This document shows positions 18,793 through 26,049 of a DNA stretch of 64,000 nucleotides, one piece after another. Location of the stretch: the NCBI GenBank assembly GCA_022548915.1, contig JAKZES010000011.1, positions 1 through 64,000 of the forward strand, given 5' to 3'. The notes under the pieces were generated by a model, which saw only the letters and a program-made list of their open reading frames with translations, was not told the origin of the DNA and did not search any database. Position 1 is the first letter of the stretch. Every line of letters starts with the position of its first letter. Made by a program: the position numbers and the translations under genes. Source of the DNA: Verrucomicrobiaceae bacterium E54 (GTDB lineage Bacteria; Verrucomicrobiota; Verrucomicrobiia; Verrucomicrobiales; Akkermansiaceae).

Positions 18793-20583
18793 TCACTGAC
18801 CCACGTAAGCGCTGCGGGCCGAGAGCATCTCCAGCAACTGGACAAACTCCGCGCGCCGGCCATCGGGGTCGCTGCCGAGGGCTTCCTGCGCGATCGCCTC
18901 AGCATCCCAGTAGCCACGGGTGCCGAGTTCCCCGGAACCCCGCAGGGCCATCGCGGTCATGGCCACGGAGGTGGCGAAGCGGAAATCCGCATCGGCTTCC
19001 GCCAGCGACCGGGGCACCCCGATGTAGGGATGTTCCACGAGGGTGGAGCGATCCGAATCCGGTTGCTTGTAGCGCAGCTTGACCGTGAGCCACTCGGGAT
19101 TGCCCGGGATTCCGGTCGGGACCGGCCCGGCGTAGCGGAGCGGGTCGACCCGTGCATCGCCGCCCGGTCCGGTGGTCTCGATTTCATAGAAGGCGGTGAC
19201 CGTGTGACCCGAGCCGATCTCACCGGCATCCACGCGGTCGTTGTTGAAGTCCTCCTTGTGGAGCATCCGGTTGGCGTAGCCGAGGAGCCGGTAGCTCCGG
19301 ACCCGGGCTGGATTGAACTCGACCTGGATCTTCACGTCCCGGGCGATGGTCACGAGCGTGCCCATCATCTTGTCGAGAAAGACCCGCCGGGCCTCGGCCA
19401 GCGAATCGATGTAGTGATGGGTGCCGTTGCCATGGTTGGTGATCGCCTCAAGCATCGAGTCGTTGAGGTTTCCGGTGCCGACGCTCATGACGGTCAGGTC
19501 CACCTTCGACTTCGCATGGGTGGCGACCAGGTCGACCAGTTCCTGCTGACTGGTGACTCCGACGTTGAAGTCACCGTCGGTGGCAAGGATCACCCGGTTG
19601 ATCCCCCCGGGCTTGAACTGTTCGCGGGCAAGCTGATAGGCGAGCTTGATGCCGGCTCCGCCGTTCGTGGAGCCGCCGGCGTTCAGGTTGCGGAGCGCAT
19701 TCGAAACGACCTGTCTTCCCTCGCTGTCGCAATGCGTCGGCGGGAGCGCCACACCCTGGGCACTGGCATAGACGACGATTGCCAGCGTGTCGGACTCGTC
19801 GAGTTCCTCGAGCAGCAGGTTCAGGGACTCGACCACCAGCGGAAGCTTGCGCGAGTCCTGCATCGAGCCGGAGACATCGAGCAGGAACACGAGGTTGGCC
19901 GGCGCCCGTTCCATGCGGTTGACCTCCCGACCCTTCAGGGCGACGCGCACCAGTTGGTGACCGGGGTTCCACGGGCAGGCGGCATTCCGCACGTGGACCG
20001 CGAAGGGATGCCCGTCGGCGGGCTGGGGATAGGCGTAGTCGAAGTAGTTCACGAGTTCCTCCAGCCTCACCGCATCGCGGCGGACCGGACTCCCGTCGAG
20101 AATCATGCGGCGGACGTTCGCATACGAGGCAGTGTCCACATCGACGCTGAAGGTCGATAGCGGTGCCTGCTCAGGCGTCTGCCACCGATTGTCCACCAGC
20201 AGGTCGTAGCGTTCGTGGTCCACCGCAGAACCGACGGCAGGGTAATGAAGTCCGGGGTCATCCGGCCGCGGAGTCACGAGAGGCTGACGGGCGGAGGCAG
20301 GGGCACCGACCTTGGCAGGCTTCGGCCTGACGGCGGCCCGGGGAACATACATCACGCCATCGGTGCCCGGACTTGAGGTCCTGGCGGGTGACACCTGGCC
20401 CGGCGAAGCCCCGGGGATGTGGATGGGGCGCGGTGTGCCTTCGATGAGTTCGGGAGGCAATTCCGTGATCAGCAAGTGCCCGGAAGTTTCGGCATCATCC
20501 GTGGTCGGGTTGCCGGACTCGTGGTCGCAGGCGACGGTGATCAGGGCGGCGACGCCCAGCAGTGTCAGTTTGGTCTTCATCAT
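18793..20583 (-). CDS. VWA-domain lipoprotein, YfbK-type
   Basis: About 596-aa exported protein beginning MMKTKLTLLGVAALITVAC, a lipoprotein-like signal with Cys19. A linker with LPPELIEGTPRPIHIP (about 42-57) matches the neighbouring anti-sigma-like protein. Next comes the vWF_A N-terminal domain (FSVDVDTASYANVRRMI), then the VWA domain with a full MIDAS, FLLDVSGSM (Asp236), and LATDGDFNVGVTS. The YfbK C-terminal domain follows (KIQVEFNPARVRSYRLLGY, HTVTAFYEI). It therefore binds a divalent metal and probably a protein partner at the envelope. Starts at 20580 or 20613 are also possible; none has a convincing ribosome-binding site. A terminator-like hairpin separates it from the sigma and anti-sigma genes. 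Confidence 0.85.
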   Translation of the reverse strand: MMKTKLTLLGVAALITVACDHESGNPTTDDAETSGHLLITELPPELIEGTPRPIHIPGASPGQVSPARTSSPGTDGVMYVPRAAVRPKPAKVGAPASARQPLVTPRPDDPGLHYPAVGSAVDHERYDLLVDNRWQTPEQAPLSTFSVDVDTASYANVRRMILDGSPVRRDAVRLEELVNYFDYAYPQPADGHPFAVHVRNAACPWNPGHQLVRVALKGREVNRMERAPANLVFLLDVSGSMQDSRKLPLVVESLNLLLEELDESDTLAIVVYASAQGVALPPTHCDSEGRQVVSNALRNLNAGGSTNGGAGIKLAYQLAREQFKPGGINRVILATDGDFNVGVTSQQELVDLVATHAKSKVDLTVMSVGTGNLNDSMLEAITNHGNGTHHYIDSLAEARRVFLDKMMGTLVTIARDVKIQVEFNPARVRSYRLLGYANRMLHKEDFNNDRVDAGEIGSGHTVTAFYEIETTGPGGDARVDPLRYAGPVPTGIPGNPEWLTVKLRYKQPDSDRSTLVEHPYIGVPRSLAEADADFRFATSVAMTAMALRGSGELGTRGYWDAEAIAQEALGSDPDGRRAEFVQLLEMLSARSAYVGQ

Positions 20584-20648
20584 GGAATGTGGGTTCGTGG
20601 GTTCAGGTTTCATTCCTTGTTGGCGCGCCGGCCCTGCGAGGTGACATG

Positions 20649-20683
20649 AAAAAGGCCACGGCTCGAAAACCGCGACCTCTTTT
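20649..20683. terminator. Bidirectional rho-independent terminator-like hairpin
   Basis: AGGCCACGG at 20653-20661 pairs, with a wobble and one mismatch, with CCGCGACCT at 20670-20678. A-run 20649-20653 on one side and TCTTTT on the other give a U-tract in either direction. It lies downstream of the anti-sigma-like gene and upstream of the VWA gene, both on the minus strand. Confidence 0.5.
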
Positions 20684-20710
20684 GTTAGTATTTACTTGGT
20701 GGAGTTGTTT

Positions 20711-20841
20711 TACAGAAGGACGCGAAGGTAACGAAGGAGGTTTTGTTGGAGCTGGATCAAGATCTCCGCGCGGTCACCCGATGGTCGAAAGCCGGATCCA
20801 GGTCGTGCGCTTCACTTCGCGATCTTTGCGAGCTTCTGTAG
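20711..20841. repeat. Inverted pair of nonamer arrays
   Basis: Left arm TACAGAAGG-ACGCGAAGG-TAACGAAGG (20711-20737); right arm CTTCGCGAT-CTTTGCGAG-CTTCTGTAG (20815-20841), whose complement CTACAGAAG-CTCGCAAAG-ATCGCGAAG mirrors the left arm. The 77 nt between them hold no gene. The right arm ends 13 nt from the stop of the anti-sigma-like gene. Confidence 0.6.
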
Positions 20842-20854
20842 AAATCTTCTTCGA

Positions 20855-21742
20855 TCAGTTTCCGGCGACTCCGAAGACCTCCACCTCGATGTAGTGGTTC
20901 ATGTCGTTGGAGGTGTTTCCATTGCTGTAGAGGCGCACGTAGCGGCCCTTCGTTCCCTTCGCGTTCACCAGCAGGCCGAAGCGTGACTCGACGTAGGGGT
21001 GGTCCTCGCCCTTCTCCATGCCGGCGGAACCGTCGTAGTCGTTGTTGTAGATCGTCGTGACCCCGCTCTTGAAGCTCGGATCATCGGACACCTGCACGAT
21101 GACATCGTGATACGCCCGACGCTGCGAGTGGAAGTGCCACAGCCACACGGCCCGGATGTCGGCGCGCTGTTCGAGGTCGATCTGCACCCATTGCAGTCCA
21201 TCGAGCAGCTCGACGTAGTATCCCTCGCCGGCGTCCTTGTCACCGTCGGTGATCAGCGACACGTCGCCGATGATCGGATAGTCGTCGCTGGAGGTGACCG
21301 GCTTGCCCTTCGAGAGCAGGGTCGTCCCCTCGGGGACCCGCAGGGTCGGCGGATCCTTCGGCACGCCGACCAGCTTCGGCACCTTCATCGGCTTGGGAGT
21401 TCCCTCGATGAGTTCCGGGGGGAAACTGGTGAGCAACTCGGTGCCCGCATCCAGGGCTCCCGGAGCAGCGGCGACGCCCTGGTTCCCACCATCGCGCTCC
21501 CATCCTTTCCAGAAGACGGCGGTCAGCAGGAGGGCCACGCCGGCGGCGATCGCGACCGGCCGGAAGCGGAGGAGGCTCAGGTTCTTGCCGGTCGGCGCAT
21601 CGGCGTCCAGCGCCCGGTCGAGCCCCTGCAGGAAGGCCTCATCCGCGCGGGTCCCGAGGCGGGCATGTTCGCGCACGATGGCATCGATCCAGCGATCGTC
21701 GCCGGCGGGAGATTCGTCATGGTTGGAAAATTGCGTGTTCAT
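20855..21742 (-). CDS. Membrane-anchored anti-sigma-like protein with discoidin-type C-terminal domain
   Basis: 295-aa protein with one transmembrane helix (about 62-78, RPVAIAAGVALLLTAVFW). The cytoplasmic N terminus (DDRWIDAIVREHARLGTRADEAFLQGLD) resembles the short leading helix of anti-sigma factors in PVC bacteria. A linker carries FPPELIEGTPKPMKVPK (108-123), shared with the VWA lipoprotein downstream. The extracytoplasmic part (about 135-295: VPEGTTLLSKGKPVTSSD, YVELLDGLQWVQIDLE, YVRLYSNGNTSNDMNHYIEV) looks like an F5/8 type C (discoidin) carbohydrate-binding sandwich. ATG at 21742 lies 2 nt after the sigma factor stop, so the two are translationally coupled. Sensing a surface ligand and controlling the sigma factor is inferred. 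Confidence 0.75.
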   Translation of the reverse strand: MNTQFSNHDESPAGDDRWIDAIVREHARLGTRADEAFLQGLDRALDADAPTGKNLSLLRFRPVAIAAGVALLLTAVFWKGWERDGGNQGVAAAPGALDAGTELLTSFPPELIEGTPKPMKVPKLVGVPKDPPTLRVPEGTTLLSKGKPVTSSDDYPIIGDVSLITDGDKDAGEGYYVELLDGLQWVQIDLEQRADIRAVWLWHFHSQRRAYHDVIVQVSDDPSFKSGVTTIYNNDYDGSAGMEKGEDHPYVESRFGLLVNAKGTKGRYVRLYSNGNTSNDMNHYIEVEVFGVAGN

Positions 21743-21744
21743 GG

Positions 21745-22314
21745 TCAGGCGTGGTGGGGAAGTTTGCGGTCGAGGCAATCGCGCAGGGCCTCGCGGGCCC
21801 GCTGGAGGCGCTTGCGGAAGGTGGTGATTTCGATTTGGAGACCCGCGGCGGCCGCTTCGCAGGTCTCGTCGCGGTAGTAGAAACGTTGCACCGCTTCGGC
21901 CGTGGTGGAGGGGAGGCGACCGAGGCAGTCCTCGAGCGCATCGAACAGCTCAGGGTTGCCGCTTTGGCGGTTCTCGTCCCAGCCCGCGAAACGGTCCTCC
22001 CAGGCTTCGAGGGTTTCATCATCGACGTCGACCTCGCGCCGGTGCCGGCGCAGATGCTCCCGCCACTTGTTGCGGACGATGCCCCGCAGCCATGCCCCGA
22101 AATCCCGGGTCACGTCGAAGCGTTCCAAGTTTTTCCATGCCGACACGAAGGCGTCCTGGACCAGGTCCGCGGCGACCGTCTCGTTGCGGGAAAGCGCGCG
22201 GGCATAGGTGAGCATCGCCCGGTGATGTTCCCGGGCGAGGACCGAGAAGGCCTGCCTCTGGCTCGCAGGGCGGGCCTCGGGTCTCGTTTCAGAGGATGGG
22301 ATGTTTGCTTGCAC
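21745..22314 (-). CDS. ECF-type RNA polymerase sigma factor
   Basis: 189-aa sigma factor read from GTG at 22314; no ATG is available closer to the conserved part and longer frames have no family character. Region 2 is EHHRAMLTYARALSRNETVA followed by DLVQDAFVSAWKNLERFD and FGAWLRGIVRNKWREHLRRH. Region 4 is LEDCLGRLPSTTAEAVQRFY followed by the helix-turn-helix TCEAAAAGLQIEITTFRKRL. This is the rhodopirellula/Verrucomicrobia style of ECF factor. The membrane protein encoded 2 nt downstream is the likely regulator. The 139-nt divergent space to the zinc-ribbon gene should hold its promoter. Confidence 0.88.
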   Translation of the reverse strand: MQANIPSSETRPEARPASQRQAFSVLAREHHRAMLTYARALSRNETVAADLVQDAFVSAWKNLERFDVTRDFGAWLRGIVRNKWREHLRRHRREVDVDDETLEAWEDRFAGWDENRQSGNPELFDALEDCLGRLPSTTAEAVQRFYYRDETCEAAAAGLQIEITTFRKRLQRAREALRDCLDRKLPHHA

Positions 22315-22453
22315 TGTCTGTTGTAGGCGCGAGCCCCCGTCGAGGTGACATCCATCTGAAAAAACTTTGAGGCACCCGGACGGAAGGGAACGTTCGGGGA
22401 TCCTCCGAGCTTTCCACTTGTCGCGGCGGCGGCGGGATGGCGAGCTTGACGGC

Positions 22454-23149
22454 ATGAAGTGCGGGCACTGTGGCGGCAGGCTGGAGGGGAACCTCACGGT
22501 GTGTCCGTTCTGCAGCGCCCGCCAGGATGTCGACCTGGCCCAGATCCATTTCCGCGACCTCGGCAACGACGGCTCGATGCCCTGCCCCGGCTGCGAATCG
22601 ACGCTCGGCACGATCGAGTTCGACACCGACCCGGCGATCCGCATCGAGCGCTGCGAAAGTTGCCTGGGGCTGTTCTTCAATCCGGGGGAACTGGTCGCCC
22701 TGCTCCAGCAGAAGACCAACCCGCTGGTCTGGCTCGACCGCCAGCGTTTGGCGGAGATCGCCGAGAATTTCGGCTACAACCACGAGGTCGTGTATCTCCA
22801 GTGCCCGGTGTGCCGCGAGCGGATGAGCCACCTGAATTTCGGCGGCCAGAGCGGCGTGATCCTCGACCGCTGCGGCTCGCACGGCGTGTGGGTGCAGGGT
22901 GGCGAACTGCGGCGACTGCTCGAGTGGTGGCGCGCCGGCGGCAAGCACATCCACCAGGCCAACGAGCAGGAAAAGGCGGCGGAGCTCCGGTCGCTCCACC
23001 TTCCCCCCATGGGCTCGGACATGGGCCGCTCGCGCGCCGGCGGCATCGACTGGAGCAAGGTCGACACCACTCCTTCGAACGACTACCTCAGCGGCGGGGA
23101 GGCGGTGATCGATGTGATCAAGGGGATGCTCTCGAGCTTCTTCCGCTGA
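22454..23149 (+). CDS. Zinc-ribbon protein with TFIIB-type zinc fingers
   Basis: 231-aa cytoplasmic protein with three Cys clusters: CGHCGG...CPFC at 3-21, CPGC...CESC near 42-73, and CPVCRERM...DRCGSHGVW near 116-140. The last two match the zf-TFIIB module (CPxC ... DxCxxxxGxWxDxGEL), including the WVQGGELRRLL ending. The tail (residues 150-231) is helical and charged and ends in a hydrophobic AVIDVIKGMLSSFF segment. ATG at 22454 starts directly before the first Cys pair. No specific function is known; metal handling or nucleic-acid contact is inferred. Confidence 0.8.
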   Translation: MKCGHCGGRLEGNLTVCPFCSARQDVDLAQIHFRDLGNDGSMPCPGCESTLGTIEFDTDPAIRIERCESCLGLFFNPGELVALLQQKTNPLVWLDRQRLAEIAENFGYNHEVVYLQCPVCRERMSHLNFGGQSGVILDRCGSHGVWVQGGELRRLLEWWRAGGKHIHQANEQEKAAELRSLHLPPMGSDMGRSRAGGIDWSKVDTTPSNDYLSGGEAVIDVIKGMLSSFFR

Positions 23150-23164
23150 TCGTTTCGCGGGCGA

Positions 23165-23725
23165 TCAGGCTTCGGCCATCCGCCGGGCCTCCGCGAGCGC
23201 ATCGGAAGCCCCCAGCTCGGCGCACCATTTCTCGATGTACAGCCAGTCGAGTTTCTCACCCTGTGTGCGGATCACCCCGACAGCATCATTGAAGTCCTTG
23301 TCCCGGTTCACACGCGCCACCCATCTCAGTTTTTGCACGACGACATCCTCCGCCGTCGGAACGAAGGCAGCGACTTCCGGCAGCAATCCAAGGCGACGAC
23401 GACGGTCGAAACGCGACCGGTCAAACGCGTGGGAATTCAGAAGGAAGAGCTCGATCATGAATGCCGAGCCTTCTACGGAGATGAGCCAGCGCTTTGACGC
23501 CGTCACGGTTTCAAACAGCATCTGACCATCCGCTTTCAGGCCAGGGGGTAGCGCATCAAGCAACTCGAAAATCTGTTCCGATTTCGCCTCGACGATCACA
23601 TCGGCGTCCTTGGTCGAGCGAGGGATGCTGTAGACATTGGTCGCAAAGGACCCCGTCACCATGTAGGGCACGTCCAACTGCTCAAGCGCCGCCAGAACCG
23701 CGAGGAGGGCCTCATTTCCCTTCAT
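23165..23725 (-). CDS. Nucleotidyltransferase-fold protein
   Basis: 186-aa protein with the minimal nucleotidyltransferase pattern: VTGSFATNVYS followed by RSTKDADVIVEA, whose Gly-Ser and Asp-x-Asp form the catalytic core, then an RWLISVEGSAFMIELFLLN strand pair that supplies a third acidic position. PTAEDVVVQKLRW and NRDKDFNDAVGVI match the helical C-terminal part typical of AbiEii/DUF6036-like nucleotidyltransferases. It overlaps the upstream 78-aa gene by 4 nt (ATGA), so they form a two-gene unit. A toxin-antitoxin or defence role is conceivable from fold and arrangement only. Confidence 0.75.
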   Translation of the reverse strand: MKGNEALLAVLAALEQLDVPYMVTGSFATNVYSIPRSTKDADVIVEAKSEQIFELLDALPPGLKADGQMLFETVTASKRWLISVEGSAFMIELFLLNSHAFDRSRFDRRRRLGLLPEVAAFVPTAEDVVVQKLRWVARVNRDKDFNDAVGVIRTQGEKLDWLYIEKWCAELGASDALAEARRMAEA

Positions 23726-23958
23726 GGCTCCCTCTTCTCGTCAAGCCGGTCGGCGATTCCGAGCCTGCGGCGCAATTCCTCTTCGACTTCAGTATCGGTG
23801 AAACCTGGATTCAGGGCCCGGATCCCTGCCCGACTGACTTCGCAGGCGTCTTCAAACAGCTCCGCACCCGCCAGGAACCGCTCCTGGGGAGTCATCCGCT
23901 TCGCCCGCTCCAGCTTTTCCCGGTCAATCGCGGCGGCCAGCTCTGCGATATCGTCCAT
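23722..23958 (-). CDS. Small helical protein coupled to the nucleotidyltransferase gene
   Basis: 78-aa charged protein, MDDIAELAAAIDREKLERA onwards, with KRMTPQERFLAGAELFEDAC in the middle and TDTEVEEELRRRLGIADRL at the end. MTPQERF and EVEEELRRRL recur in small partner proteins next to nucleotidyltransferase-like genes in many bacteria; I know them only as hypothetical. Its stop overlaps the start of the downstream gene by 4 nt. ATG at 23958 gives a frame free of the low-complexity sequence that extends further upstream. Confidence 0.7.
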   Translation of the reverse strand: MDDIAELAAAIDREKLERAKRMTPQERFLAGAELFEDACEVSRAGIRALNPGFTDTEVEEELRRRLGIADRLDEKREP

Positions 23959-24033
23959 CGCGGACAAACTAGCGGCTCCACGGTGGTTTGAAAACTCGCA
24001 ATCGCCCGTTGCGGCGCTCAGGCTGGGCGGGCC

Positions 24034-25056
24034 ATGCCGATGATTTCCCGCCGGAAGGAGCGCTACCAGGGTTCGCCGGCCCTGGTGCAGTACCTGTTCC
24101 GCTTCGACCGCCTGCGCGACATCCCGTCCGTTTACGAGGACCTCACCCGCTTCGCCGGGTCGATGCCCTACGAGAACCCGAAGGGCGAAGAGACACTGTG
24201 GCTCACGGTCTACTACGACCCCGAGCACATGCGTGAGCTGCGGCCCAAGCTGACCAAGATCTACTCGGAGCTGAAGGCCGGCGGCATGGGGGACCACCAC
24301 GACCACCTCTCGGTCGACCGCATCGACTTCGGCGAGTTCGGCAACTCGCGACCCTTCCGCGTCCGCATCACCAACGACTACAACGACAACTCCGACTACT
24401 TCTACGTCAAGCATGTCGATGCCTCCCGCATCTACGGCCTCGAGCTCGAGCACATCCTTTCGCCCAACCGCATCAACTACCTCATCCAGGGCAACACGCT
24501 GATCGAGGAGCACATCGCCGGCGTGCCGGGCGATGTCTTCCTGCGCGACTACCTGCCCGACCCCGAGCTGAACCGCGTCCGCATCGCCAAGGAGTTCACC
24601 AAGTTCAACGAGCGCTGCTTCATCCGCCTGCTGGGCGACATGCGCAGCGTGAACTACGTCGTCGACATCACCCCGGACTTCGAGGAGGTGCAGTACCGGG
24701 TGCGCCCGATCGACTTCGACCAGCAGAGCTACGAGGGCCGGGGAAAGACCTACCTCGCCTACCGCTTCGACTCGAACCGCCCGGTCACCCGCCTCGCCTT
24801 CAAGTCGCTCGACCGCAAGTCCATCGACCAGTACGTCGCCGAGGAGCATGCGCAGATGGCCCAGCGCGCCAAGGTCGAGGCCGCCCGGCTCAAGGCCCTG
24901 CTCGGCGTCCTCCGCCGCGACGAGATTGCTCCGGACAAACACGTCCGCCAACTCGCGCGCGACCTCGCGAAGTACCATCACACCGATATCTTCCGCGACT
25001 GCGAAACAATGGGCGAACTCACCGCCACCCACATCCTGCACATGCTGGAGATGTAG
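24034..25056 (+). CDS. Conserved-looking cytoplasmic protein of unknown function
   Basis: 340-aa soluble protein without signal peptide or membrane segment. I do not recognise it. Visible are a 120-residue N-terminal part (LVQYLFRFDRLRDIPSVYED, LWLTVYYDPEHMRELRPKLT), a central block YGLELEHILSPNRINYLIQG and GVPGDVFL, then FTKFNERCFIRLLGDMRSVN followed by YVVDITPDFEEVQYRVRPID and FDQQSYEG, and a helical C terminus. The order of a lone Asp in VVDITPD and an IDFDQ motif recalls kinase-like folds (catalytic loop and metal-binding Asp), but this is a weak analogy. It stands alone between divergent and convergent neighbours. Confidence 0.6.
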   Translation: MPMISRRKERYQGSPALVQYLFRFDRLRDIPSVYEDLTRFAGSMPYENPKGEETLWLTVYYDPEHMRELRPKLTKIYSELKAGGMGDHHDHLSVDRIDFGEFGNSRPFRVRITNDYNDNSDYFYVKHVDASRIYGLELEHILSPNRINYLIQGNTLIEEHIAGVPGDVFLRDYLPDPELNRVRIAKEFTKFNERCFIRLLGDMRSVNYVVDITPDFEEVQYRVRPIDFDQQSYEGRGKTYLAYRFDSNRPVTRLAFKSLDRKSIDQYVAEEHAQMAQRAKVEAARLKALLGVLRRDEIAPDKHVRQLARDLAKYHHTDIFRDCETMGELTATHILHMLEM

Positions 25057-25070
25057 ATGGCGTGGCAGAC

Positions 25071-25463
25071 TCAAGCCCCGCTGGGCGGACTGGCTGACGA
25101 GGGCGGCCGGGTGACGACCGAAGCGATGCCCGCGATCACAAGCAATGCGGCGGTGGCTCCCGCTCCGAGATAGCTGGAATACCGGGCCTCCTGCCTGCCG
25201 CAGGCCACGACGCCCTGCGGGTGGTCGAGAAACTGAGTCTGACCGGCCTCGACCGCCGCATCGATCACCGCATCGACCTGACGGTAGCCAAGCCAGGTGC
25301 CGCACAGCCCGAGCAGGATCGGCAGGAAGGCCAGCAGCGCCAGAACACCGACAACCCGTCTTGACCGGGTGAGTGGTATCAGGATCGCCGCGGTCACCAC
25401 GAGGATCACGAAGCAGAGGATGATCAGCAGTCCGCAGATGCCGGAGCGAAGGAAGATATCCAT
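25071..25463 (-). CDS. Small membrane protein, three predicted helices
   Basis: 130-aa protein with hydrophobic segments at about 8-30 (ICGLLIILCFVILVVTAAIL), 37-58 (VVGVLALLAFLPILLGLCGTW) and 98-116 (YLGAGATAALLVIAGIASVV). A loop with HPQGVVACGRQEARY lies before the last helix, and a short Pro/Ser tail ends it. No family recognised; the GTWLGYRQVDAVIDAAVEAG stretch faintly recalls MotA/ExbB-type proteins. It converges on the preceding plus-strand gene with a 14-nt gap. Confidence 0.55.
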   Translation of the reverse strand: MDIFLRSGICGLLIILCFVILVVTAAILIPLTRSRRVVGVLALLAFLPILLGLCGTWLGYRQVDAVIDAAVEAGQTQFLDHPQGVVACGRQEARYSSYLGAGATAALLVIAGIASVVTRPPSSASPPSGA

Positions 25464-25564
25464 GGCGGTGAAACGGGCTTGGATCGCAAGTCATAGCCAC
25501 TCTCACCACCCCTGACCAGCCCTCACGACCGGATATCCTGAAACCGTGACCCCGCAGCTCATGC

Positions 25565-25942
25565 TCAATCCTTGGGAAAGCGGGCAGCCCTAAGTCGGCG
25601 AACGATTAGCGCAACGAGGAGTGTCATTGCGAGCAATACCCAGTGAAGTGCATACCCAATCAAGCAGACGGCACTCATGTATCGATGCTCACCAGCGATC
25701 TGCATCGGGTTGAACTGGCCGGAAGTTTCGAGGAGAGATGCTGTGCCATTCAAACCCGTCACATACGCCGCTCCCGCACCAATCGCGACCTCAATGGCAC
25801 CAATAATCTGCAGTAGAAGTGCACCCCGCAAATTTCGCCGCCGTAGGCTCCAAACCATCCCCGCCGCCCAGATTGCGCAACCCGGGTAGAGAAACACCAT
25901 GTAGACGCTTTCCCATGGCTCGATGAAAATGGACGCCAGCAT
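25565..25942 (-). CDS. Small membrane protein, four predicted helices
   Basis: 125-aa hydrophobic protein, helices at about 13-32 (VYMVFLYPGCAIWAAGMVWS), 40-62 (GALLLQIIGAIEVAIGAGAAY), 88-106 and 105-117, ending in a positively charged tail (RRLRAARFPKD). Positive charges after helices 1 and 4 fit an inside C terminus. Base composition is visibly more AT-rich than its neighbours (for example runs like GCAATACCCAG), hinting at later acquisition. Function unknown. Confidence 0.5.
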   Translation of the reverse strand: MLASIFIEPWESVYMVFLYPGCAIWAAGMVWSLRRRNLRGALLLQIIGAIEVAIGAGAAYVTGLNGTASLLETSGQFNPMQIAGEHRYMSAVCLIGYALHWVLLAMTLLVALIVRRLRAARFPKD

Positions 25943-26049
25943 CAGACAGCTCGAGACCCCTCTACCGTGGAAAATCCAGCGATGCGTGTCGATGAAACTA
26001 TCCTTTTCCCGCCTCGACGTCCCGGACCGGAATTCCCATCCTTACCACC

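Noticed and set aside
23165-23958. Calling the two-gene unit an AbiE or MNT/HEPN defence system
   Set aside because: The nucleotidyltransferase fold is supported, but the partner lacks the features of AbiEi or HEPN proteins; left as a generic pair.
23959-25509. Long minus-strand extension of the 78-aa gene
   Set aside because: The upstream part is antisense to the 340-aa plus-strand gene and is Val/Asp/Leu low complexity; only the final 78 codons look real.
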